Assembly: GCA_031841125.1 (NCBI GenBank)
Contig: CM063107.1
Span: 44,033,497 to 44,097,496, forward strand
Length of the DNA stretch: 64,000 nucleotides
From: Acanthococcus lagerstroemiae
Lineage: Eukaryota; Arthropoda; Insecta; Hemiptera; Eriococcidae
Direction: 5' to 3'
Positions within the stretch are counted from its first letter, which is position 1. Every line of letters starts with the position of its first letter. The notes below the pieces were generated by a model that was not told where the DNA came from, made no database searches, and saw only the letters and a program-made list of their open reading frames with translations. A program made the position numbers and the translations under genes. Below, in pieces: positions 45,571 through 54,417 of this stretch.

Positions 45571-46730
45571 AACTCTCTATTGTACAACTATCTCTTGAGC
45601 ATTAGTAATAAGGCTCTGTAAACTTCTTATAAGGTAGGCATGCTCATTTCCCATTTTGATTCTTACTTTTTCCGATAACAGTCAAACGCATCAGAGACAG
45701 GCTGGCCAGGCATACTTTCTTGGAACAATAAATTAAGAGTAGGTACTCTCTCTTATTGTGTGAAACTTCATTTACCAACTTTTCGAAGGAAAGGGAGGTA
45801 TTATTTTATACTCTTTTGATCGCATCATAGAAAAACGATTCAACTAACGACACATTTTTCCTAATTATTGAAAATATTTTGAACATTTGTCTGTCTGATT
45901 TAAGAGAAAAGTACCCACAATTAATTGCTTGTATCCCACATGAGAGAAGCTTCTACAGTGCAACTCTTTATTAGCTAAAATCCAAAATGTAAAATGTACA
46001 CCGGAAGGTTCGAGTCAAAAGTCGGACATACATAATCTTGGTGTAAAAAGTGAACTAGGTCCATAACTCTTAAATACAATATTTAATTGATATTTTCTAT
46101 CACAATATGGAGAAGATACCCCAAATTGTTATTTTCTTATGAAATTTAGGCATGTTTCCATCACGATGAAAAAGAAATAGACCACGAAACAAAAATTTGC
46201 TGTGACTGAAACAAAAGAGGAAATTCTGAAACACAAAAACATTATTATTTTCAAGGTACCTACTCAGTCAATTCTCGAATTTTTTCATATTACTCACTAG
46301 CAAATAATGTTATTAACTTTACCATACAAGTACTTGAAAGAATAACATTGCTCAAAAGCATAAAAAACAATGAGATGAAATTACATGATTTTAGCTATAA
46401 GTATTTCGAACATTCGAATGCTGTATTTAATGGCATTAACCATTTTTCTCGAGAACAGCGTTTTCCATATATTTTATTCCTTTTTGTCATCACGAATAGC
46501 TACACTGATACTGATAGTTGTTGTTTGATCAGTGATGTCATCTTAATGATACTAAAATTGACCTTTAAGAAGATATGGGGGGAGGGGGACTGAGTAGGTA
46601 TAATCAAAAAATTAACATCGACATTAAATTCCTCGTTGAAAATACACATATAGAATCATATATTATTCTCATGTCATGGTTTTTAAAAAAATCTCAAATT
46701 GTTGTGTAGGGTAATGAGCGATGAAATTTT
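45571..46730. other. intergenic, nothing recognised
   Basis: No gene seen. 45600-45690 contains ggctctgtaaac...catttcccattttgattc, which looks like a decayed half of the 38.1-kb foldback family. Confidence 0.35.
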
Positions 46731-47353
46731 TGGGGCAAAATGTGAACAGTGCTGGGGGTTAAAAAATAGGGGCAAAAAGCGTACGTGTAATTTTTCGTAT
46801 CAGTGCTACATTTTGTTACATTGAGGCATTTTTCATAATAATTTTTTGGCAACTTGGTATATGCTGTATTTCATTTCTTCACGACATTTATGTACAAATG
46901 AAGATAATAAAATTTTTTCTTTGTAGATGTTAATGTAGCATCAGAGCCGCACTTAGCTTTTTTCCGCCTTTGGGCTATGAAATTCGGTGCGTCTTTTCTC
47001 CGTAAATTTTTCTCTTTTTTTCAAGCGGGCGGGGCTTAGGAGGTCTCAAAGTATACAAAAATGTAGGTGGTGATTAACGTGTTTTGGAAATGAAAAATCC
47101 CTTATTCCTTTTTTTTTAGTCAAACGTAAAACTGCAAAGTCTGCTTTATTTATCGTTTTACTCTATTTTCGTGAGCTATACGCTTTAAAAAAAAACTGTC
47201 TTTCGTTGGTCGGCTCGGGCAGCCTCTAAAAATCTGCCGCCTTGGGCTGAAGCCCCTTCAGACCATGCCTAAATACGGGCCCGTGTAGCCTTGAAAATTA
47301 CATTGAAAATATACGTACGCTTTTTAACTCAGGGGGTTCGCTTTTTGCCCCAT
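46731..47353. mobile_element. nested inverted-repeat elements
   Basis: The outer pair: gggcaaaa...gggggttaaaaa...aaagcgtacgt on the left (46733-46792) and its inverse acgtacgctttttaactc...tttttgcccca on the right (47312-47352). Inside is a second element from about 46944 (cagagccgcacttag) to about 47284 (ctaaatacgggcccg). Its ends are an inverted pair, and it is flanked by tgtagcat and tgtagcct (7 of 8 identical), hAT-like. The inner one inserted into the outer one. Confidence 0.6.
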
Positions 47354-47416
47354 ATGCAAGGATAATAAATGAACAGGAAGACCGGTGAATAACTACAGTA
47401 TTATCCGCGAGATCTC

Positions 47417-47614
47417 CTAACCCATCAATCTAAAATGAGCAGGAAAGGTTTCACGGATACACTGATAGGCAGCGTAACCGTGACCAGGTTCGCTAGTGTC
47501 GACTCCTGGAAATGTGATCAAGGTTGATGTTCCCATAAGAATACGTGTAAAATTGGTATACTTTAAAGCTTTCGTAATTGCTGAAAACAGGCTTTCTTGA
47601 GTCATATATAACAT
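47417..47614 (-). other. unassigned minus-strand ORF, 65 codons
   Basis: The frame has balanced codon use and a segment ITFPGVDTSEPGHGYAAYQC that does not look random, but I cannot match it to a family. It has no splice context that I could confirm. It could be a fragment of a transposon ORF or chance. Confidence 0.2.
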
Positions 47615-47654
47615 GTCAAATTGAAGCTTGAAGTCTCTAGTTTATGATGATAGG

Positions 47655-47848
47655 CAGGGGCGTACGCACGGGGGGGTCAACCCCCCCCCCATAGGCCAAA
47701 AGACGAGAGAAGGGAAAAAATGATATTTTGAGGCATTAATTTTTTATGCTTCAAATAACACCAGAGTGTTGTCACCTTAAAAATTACAGTATTTCGTTTC
47801 CCAAGTTTTGTCAACCCCTCCTTTGCTGAAATCCTGCGTACGCGCCTG
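47655..47848. mobile_element. hAT-like MITE, 194 bp, with 8-bp target duplication
   Basis: Ends CAGGGGCGTACGCACGG and CCTGCGTACGCGCCTG are an imperfect inverted pair. An exact 8-bp direct repeat ATGATAGG flanks them (47647-47654 and 47849-47856). Oligo-G and oligo-C runs lie next to the left end. No coding capacity. Confidence 0.87.
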
Positions 47849-47856
47849 ATGATAGG

Positions 47857-49123
47857 TAATTTAATGCACTTTATTCGCTCTAGTTAGATGAATAAGTTAA
47901 TTTCCAAATTACTGGTTTTCTTATGGAAGTTTACCATTGGTACAAAACGCGCTTGTAAACAACTACATAATACATGGAAAATGGAGCCGTTTCAAGTTCA
48001 TAAATGAAAACTAGAGACCTCAATCTCTAAATTCATCCATTATATGCCGCAAGAAAACATTTTATTGACTAGAAAAAGCGAATTCAAGTTATATGAATTC
48101 TTATGGTGATAACGTCCACTATTACCTTTTCAGAGCAGGGCTACCAACTTCAGAAACTCTCAGTTACGCCGCCTATATACTTTGAAAGAGTAAAAAAATG
48201 ACTTAATAGTAAAGAAATTCATAAAAATGTATTTTTTGTTCGACTTTTGCCCCGAACCATCCTCTTGCTAATTGGCAACACTGATAGAACTGGACGTCTT
48301 TAGACCATCTAGTTAGATGGTCTAAGCTGGACGTGTCTCAATCTGAATTGAGGAGTTATCTATTGGGTGCTGAACACAAACTGGCTGACATCTGGTGTCA
48401 GAACTAGCAACTTCACAGTTGTGGTATGAAAAATTAATCGCTCTCATAAGAAAAAATGTACATTGTACAGGCAATGATTCGATATTTTGAAATTCTTAAA
48501 AATTACAGTTTTTTGACGATAGGTATTAACCGAATGCAGTTCTGTGCGCTATAAACTACAAATAAAAATGGTCTTCCAAAAAGAATGGACGTTCAAGTGT
48601 TTGTAAAACAAAAAATATTTTGACTCCCCATGTAAAAGTATAGGAGAAATCATATTTTCATGTCATACCGGATTTTTGTTGTTTACTAGTGTTAGTGTGT
48701 ATGTGTGTGTATATTACAGTCGACTGTAGCGCTCCTGATGAGCGTTTCAACGGCGAATTAGAAGGGCCTCCGCTCAATGTATATTTCTCATGGAGGAGAG
48801 GCCTTTTCTACCTATGTTATTTTGAAGCACTTTTGATGTTAAAATTGTGAGAAGTGATAACAGTTTTTGGTTTGGTTCATCAGCATAAGGAAATGATATA
48901 ATTTCACTAAGATGTTGTATGTAGTATTTGGTTCATCTACTCTGTAAGAACATTTTTTGGCACCTTCTTTTTTTATACCCCATATCAATGCTACTGCGCT
49001 TGGCGCTAAACCACTTCATTTTGGTATACTCTTTTCTTCCTGAAAAAATCTGGCCAGCCTGTTAGAGAACGCGTCGCGAACTTCGACTATACAAAAAGAA
49101 TCTGTATATCATAGTCAAAGGTC
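47857..49123. other. intergenic; short perfect hairpin at 48300-48325
   Basis: No gene seen. ttagaccatcta and tagatggtctaa form a perfect 12-bp stem with a two-base loop at 48300-48325. ctggacgt lies on both sides of the hairpin (about 48290-48297 and 48328-48335). A gt-rich simple repeat is at 48695-48715. Confidence 0.5.
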
Positions 49124-49408
49124 ACGGTCTGGTTGGCCGACTTGGGGGTCTTGTCGGCCGCGTGGATAGCGCGTTGGTCTCGGAATCCTGGGATCCCGGG
49201 TTCGAGTCCTCATAGCAACTCGCCAGATTTCGAACTAGGCCGGTTTTTCGGCCAAAAGGGAAGAGAGCCAAGACAGCCCTAACAGCCTCCTCGGCGTCTC
49301 TGAAGTAATGCTCGAAAGGGCGGTGAGAGCAAATTAGAAAAAGAAGTACATACTGCAAATTTTCGATTAAATATCGCTCCAGTACTTCTTAATGATGAAA
49401 AATGAGAT
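49124..49408 (+). mobile_element. tRNA-derived SINE, copy 3, with 13-bp target duplication
   Basis: Plus-strand member of the SINE family. The head gtctggttggccga is interrupted by an extra ~22 bases (cttgggggtcttgtcggccg) that partly duplicate the A-box region. The B box gggttcgagtcc follows near 49198-49210, then the family body. The tail contains aaattagaaaaag and then extra AT-rich sequence. Exact flanking repeat atagtcaaaggtc at 49111-49123 and 49409-49421. Confidence 0.88.
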
Positions 49409-49421
49409 ATAGTCAAAGGTC

Positions 49422-50881
49422 GCGAGCGACAGTCATGGTTGCATGGGGAATAAAAGAATAAAAATTGTGGCTTAGCATAACTATTCGAGGTTTACATTAC
49501 AGAGCCCTAACGCGTAACGCCCTAAGCATTAATGTTGGTAGAAAAAAGTCGAAGTGCATGGAATTGGGAAATAAACACTTGACTCTTGATAACTGAAGGT
49601 GTGAAAAGGTCGTATTCTTACAAACTCGAAACAATGATTTCGAGCAGGTATTGTGAATTTTGGGACACCTTACATTATTGAGATAAATTTAGTTTATTAC
49701 AGTGTAGCCATTTAGGTACTTTCGGTACTTTCATAATCTCCAAACGTGCATCATTGTTTCCGATTGATAACTTGGAAAAATTTCGTAAACAAACACTGCT
49801 GTGATGAAAACTATTGATAACCATTTGAACATTGGAAATAATATGAAGTTTAGTTAATTGTAAGTATCTTTGTGTACCGTTTGTTCTAACCTTATTTTAA
49901 CTTAGAAACTTTGTAGAGACGTACATGCTTCACTACTTCTAAGTTACTGCAAAGTAATATTACTCTTGGTATTCCATTGTATTCTGATTTATGATCGTAT
50001 TTCCTACCTAATTGTCTGTCATACTTTGCCCAGTTGTAAACCTGGTCCATACTGTTCAATGGAACTAACGGTATTCAGAATTCCAGATTTAGTGGGCTAG
50101 TTAAACTCAAGTAACGTGGGCTAAAAAAGAAGCACATTACTAACTGATAACGACCGTATACAAACAGTTGAACATTATAGTTTCTTCGGTGCCTTGTGTA
50201 AAATGTGGTCATTATTTCATTGCTATTTTGTCAACATTCAGTGTGCATGTAGCTGAGAGTTATTCTCGACATCAACAAAACACAGTTACTACGAAAAAAT
50301 TTCTGAAAAGTAATCACTAATCACCTCGAACAATCCATGTCCACTATTGGCTTGGTTGACTCGAGTTGCTTTTCGTAGTTTCAGTGCAGTTCTGATTTGT
50401 AGCAAGTACCTAATCGTAATTCAGTTTCATTGTTATTGTGCAATATTTCTAATATCCAGTATGATGTAAATTATAAAACAACAACACCATCATTATGACT
50501 GCAGACGGAGCTTTGTGACAACCATTCATCATTATTATTGGTTTTCGATTGCGTATACCAAAAAAAAATCATTAATCTAATATCGTTTATTTAAGTTCAA
50601 TTTGTTCCCAAACTGGTCGAAATTCTGAAACAGCGATTCGGGTAGTCACGAAACCTGCGCTGTTTCATCTCAGTTACCTTCGCTCGATTGCATCGTGTTG
50701 CTTATCGATTGTATTAACGTAGATCAGTTTCAGTGTAATACGATTTAAAGTCACTGTTATGTTGGCATTAGCATAATTGTTTTCATTTATTTTGTTTCAG
50801 CTGTAAGTACTGCATTTGCTTACTAAAATTTCACAGTGGTTAACAGCGTTCAGGTTGTAACGTGAAAGAGACTTCGTATTC
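49422..50881. other. intergenic and presumptive CNOT7 5' region
   Basis: No coding exon recognised. About 49480-49510 (gtggcttagcataac to acagagccct) resembles half of the 38.1-kb foldback family. A ttttgtttcag acceptor-like sequence at about 50790-50800 could end a 5' UTR intron of the following gene; this is a guess. Confidence 0.4.
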
Positions 50882-51895
50882 ATGATGAACATAACGAACG
50901 CAGGCGGTGGTCAGTGGATGATCGACCCGAGCAATGCCAGTAGCTTACTGGCGAGCTTGAATGCCTCCTCCGGCATGATGTTGCATCACCCGGTGCTGAT
51001 GAACGCCAACAGTGCCGACAGCAATCGCAGTGCCGAGCTGAATGCGGCCATCAACAGCGAATGCCGAATCAAAGACGTATGGGCACACAATTTATGGATC
51101 GAGTTCAAAACGATCAGACAGTTGGTGAAGAAATACCGGTACATAGCGATGGACACCGAATTCCCAGGCGTTGTAGCCAAACCGATTGGCACGTTTCAAA
51201 ATAATTCCGAGTATCTGTATCAGCTGTTGAAGTGTAACGTAGACTTGCTCAGAATCATACAGCTGGGTCTGACGTTTTTCGACGAGAACGGCAACATGCC
51301 CGATGGCCCGTATACGACGTGGCAGTTCAATTTCAAATTCAATCTGTCCGAGGACATGTACGCCCAAGATAGTATCGATTTGCTTATGAACTCGAATATA
51401 CAGTTTAAGAAGCACGAAGAGGAGGGCATCGATCCTTTTGAATTCGCCGGCTTGTTGATTCCTTCTGGTCTCGTGTTAATGGACGACGTCAAATGGCTCA
51501 CCTTTCATAGCAGTTTCGACTTTGGTTATTTGTTAAAAATACTGACCGACTACCCGTTACCAGCGAACGAGAACGAATTCTACGAGGCGTTATCGTTGTA
51601 CTTCTCGAACGTATACGACGTGAAATATTTAATGAAGAGCTGTAAAAATCTGAAAGGTGGGTTGCAGGAGATGGCTGATCAGCTGGAATTGCAACGTATC
51701 GGACCGCAGCACCAAGCAGGCAGTGATTCTTTGCTAACCGGATTAGCTTTTTTCAAAATTAGGGATTTGTACTTCGAGGGCATGATCGACGATTCCAAGT
51801 ATTGCGGCCATTTGTTCGGCCTCGGCAATAATAGCAGCTGCGTTAACGGTAGCAATCTGAAATTTTCTAGCGAACAGTCTGACAGCCAATCATGA
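50882..51895 (+). CDS. CNOT7: CCR4-NOT transcription complex subunit 7/8-like deadenylase (Pop2/CAF1)
   Basis: This is the DEDD-family 3'-5' poly(A) exonuclease that docks on CNOT1 and shortens mRNA tails. The 337-residue ORF is intronless. Catalytic residues are all present: D91 and E93 in MDTEFPG, D213 in SSFDFGYL, D282 in AGSDSLLTG, with H277 before it. Other strongly conserved blocks are WQFNFKFNL (148-155), YDVKYLMKSCKNLKGGLQEMA and KYCGHLFGLG. The N-terminal 60 residues (rich in N, S, A, M) extend beyond vertebrate CNOT7 (about 285 residues). The first ATG of the pair at 50882/50885 is used. Intronless coding could be an insect feature of this gene or a retrocopy; the intact active site and conserved sequence speak for function. 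A divergent paralogue follows 1.6 kb downstream on the same strand. Confidence 0.95.
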   Translation: MMNITNAGGGQWMIDPSNASSLLASLNASSGMMLHHPVLMNANSADSNRSAELNAAINSECRIKDVWAHNLWIEFKTIRQLVKKYRYIAMDTEFPGVVAKPIGTFQNNSEYLYQLLKCNVDLLRIIQLGLTFFDENGNMPDGPYTTWQFNFKFNLSEDMYAQDSIDLLMNSNIQFKKHEEEGIDPFEFAGLLIPSGLVLMDDVKWLTFHSSFDFGYLLKILTDYPLPANENEFYEALSLYFSNVYDVKYLMKSCKNLKGGLQEMADQLELQRIGPQHQAGSDSLLTGLAFFKIRDLYFEGMIDDSKYCGHLFGLGNNSSCVNGSNLKFSSEQSDSQS

Positions 51896-53505
51896 AAGGC
51901 TTTTCAAGCGTTCGTGAACCGGCGCAACTTGTTTCTATTTTTTATATCGTATGTAAAATGTCATGTCTATTTTGTACACCATATTCGAAAAGTGTGCATA
52001 TTTTTTGTATATTTGTACATTATTTCCTAAATATGTGATTATATGCTTATTTTTGTATCAGAAGTGTCGGTTTTTGTTCGAGTAGTTCAAGAAAAAATTT
52101 GATGACGTGCCAGTAGTGACACATCCTATGTAATTTAAAAGAACGAAGACGCTTTCTCTTGATTCCTTAGTGTCATCAATCAGTGACGTGGCCAGCTTAG
52201 TGTTCAAGAGAGGTCTGGTATTGACCAAGGGGAGAGTGGATGATGAAGAGAGTGCTACAATTAGAAAAACTGTAGAGGGATAACCTCTACTAATAAACAA
52301 GATCGAATGAATATAGGTAGAAATATTATTTTATTCTAAACTTTTATAAAAGAAAGTAAAAACCGGCGGAATAAATTCTTAATGGCTGAATGAAATAAAG
52401 ACTCGAGAGAAAGAAAAAAACGTGTAAGGCGGATTTACAAGGGGGGAACGAGTCAGGTGGTGGCCGAAACATAGGCGCCTTTTAGGTGGCGGAAGGAGGA
52501 ACCCCGACAAAACCACTATTTAACGAAGTCGCAAAGAGGAGTCCAGACCCCTCGACCCTCTCTTGGCTACATCACTGTTATCAATTCTACAATGCATGAA
52601 GTTATAACATGAGGTCTCCGCAGAATTATTTTAATTTTAAACAAGTTGTAAAGCTAAATGATTGATCTCGGAACAACATAAGTTGCACGTGTACACGTGT
52701 ACAACTGTGAAGTGGAAATACAGATGTAGAGTTACTATAGACGTACAATCAATGTACATACTCACTCTTTTCAGCATGCACTTCTGAGGAACTCTGTCGT
52801 TTTTATGCGAAGTATTCTTTAGTACTTTTTTCCAAATTTTAACTCTTACTAAAAAAAGAAACAAATGTACATGAAGAAAGAAGAATCCAGATGTTTCAGC
52901 ATTCAGCCATCTAGCCGTATAATATTCCACTATTATCAACCTCCGAACGAACTCTGGTTAGAAACAGTTGTAACTTGCGTTAAAGTTAGAAAAAAAACTC
53001 ACAGTATGCTTTTAGCCTCTTCCTGAGCCCATCTAATGAAAGATGCAATAGCAAAGTTTCATTTGTACCCCCAACCCCTTTCCTGAAAATTCAAAAGAAT
53101 TCAAAAACTGTTCGGAAAGTTGACAAAAAACGCTTTAGGAGATTTCAGAGACGAGATCTACAGGATTTTGTTCACTCCTTTTACAGACAAGAACCTCTTT
53201 TTTTTCTTTTTTCTTTTCGACCCCTTCTCCTTCCAAAAAACTTTCCACCGCAACTGAAATTGAATGTACTCATCTGGCAACTCTATGCAGGACTTTCAGA
53301 ATTTCGTTGTAGGCGCAATTAGGGAAATGAGTAAGACATATTTTGTACCTACTACATTTTTGTATTCCCGTTTCTATATACAAACATGATTTTCTGTTAC
53401 AGCCAAGCCATGGTATAAAAAGTCACTACGAGCGCAAACGAGCGCCCACCATGCTCTGAGACACCACTCGATCGAGCTACCTCGTCAACGAGCACCAAGA
53501 ACAAA
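51896..53505. promoter_or_regulatory. 3' UTR of CNOT7 and promoter region of its paralogue, with TATA box and uORF
   Basis: The first part is 3' UTR with several tgta motifs (51950-52040). The rest is spacer without recognised repeats. TATAAAA lies at 53414-53420, about 90 bases upstream of the paralogue ATG (53506). Between them a minimal upstream ORF, ATG CTC TGA at 53451-53459, sits in a strong CCACCATG context. Transcription start would be expected near 53445; if so the uORF is at the extreme 5' end of the mRNA or just inside it. Confidence 0.5.
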
Positions 53506-54417
53506 ATGAGCGCTTGGCTCAACTACAGGAACGAGGAAATTCCCGACGAAGGGTTGTGCTCAGTGTATAATAAGTACTACGCCACCGATGGCGAACCATA
53601 TGAGGTACGTAGCGTGTGGGCATCCAACTGTTTCGAAGAGTTCTGCGTCATCAGGCAGATGACGAAACGTTACAAATACGTAGTCGTGAATACCAAATAT
53701 CCCGGTCTAATATTCAGAAACGACTTCCCGGAGCAGTCGGATCAGACCTACGACCTAATGCAGCGGAATGTAAATTTACTACAAGTTATTCAAATCGGAT
53801 TGTCGTTCTTCGACTGTCTCGGCAATTTGGCGATTCCCAATCACACGTGGCAATTCAATTTTAAATTCGACTTGGACAAAGATACTTACGCCCCAGAAGC
53901 AGTTGATCTGATGGCAGCCGTTGGCATACCGTTCGATAAACACCGCGACGAGGGTATCATGCACACCTACTTTGCCGAGTTATTGCTGACCAGCGGGTTA
54001 GTTCTGGCGAACGATATCACCTGGGTTGGCTATAACTGTTTGTACGATTTCGGATACCTCATTCGGCTGCTAACTAACTTCAACCTACCCTTGAACGAAT
54101 TCGATTTTCTGGAGAAATTGTACCTGCATTTCCAGCGCATTTACGATGTTCGATATCTGATCAGCAGCTGCAAACATTTGTGCGAGAACCTTGACGACGT
54201 CGCATCGCAACTGCAGATTCACCGAACAGGACCGAAGCATTACTCAGGGAGCGACGCGCTTCTGACTGGGCGTGTATTCTTCAAAATCAAATCTTGGTAC
54301 TTCGAGAACATGATCAACGATAAGGTTTATTGTGGAAGGGTTTGTGGTCTGAGTTCACGGGGGGCTGTGGTTAATTTTAAACAAGATTTACACGCTATTT
54401 TAAATGAAAATTACTAA
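53506..54417 (+). CDS. CNOT7/Pop2-like paralogue lacking two catalytic residues
   Basis: An intact, intronless 303-residue ORF homologous to the upstream deadenylase across its length (shared WQFNFKFDL, YDFGYLIRLLT, YDVRYLISSCKHL, GSDALLTG, YCGR..GL). Catalytic positions: the D-x-E pair is N62-T63-K64 (VVVNTKYPG), so both acidic metal ligands are gone. D181 (YDFGYL) and D250 (SGSDALL) are kept, and H245 too. DEDD nucleases need all four acidic residues for two-metal catalysis, so deadenylase activity should be absent. The fold-determining blocks and length are kept and there is no stop or frameshift, which argues against a plain pseudogene. It may act as a decoy or scaffold competing for CNOT1 or BTG/TOB partners (inference). 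The N-terminal 35 residues are unlike copy 1. Confidence 0.9.
   Translation: MSAWLNYRNEEIPDEGLCSVYNKYYATDGEPYEVRSVWASNCFEEFCVIRQMTKRYKYVVVNTKYPGLIFRNDFPEQSDQTYDLMQRNVNLLQVIQIGLSFFDCLGNLAIPNHTWQFNFKFDLDKDTYAPEAVDLMAAVGIPFDKHRDEGIMHTYFAELLLTSGLVLANDITWVGYNCLYDFGYLIRLLTNFNLPLNEFDFLEKLYLHFQRIYDVRYLISSCKHLCENLDDVASQLQIHRTGPKHYSGSDALLTGRVFFKIKSWYFENMINDKVYCGRVCGLSSRGAVVNFKQDLHAILNENY

Noticed and set aside
45348..45587. ORFs on both strands in the GC-rich block
   Set aside because: Mirror frames of a foldback element.
49122..49358. A tRNA gene at 49.1 kb (and the similar heads at 25.9 and 30.4 kb)
   Set aside because: A and B boxes are present, but the tRNA-like head does not close into an acceptor stem and is fused to a shared body with target duplications: SINE, not tRNA.
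50986..51501. Minus-strand ORFs within CNOT7
   Set aside because: Antisense shadows of a strongly conserved coding region.
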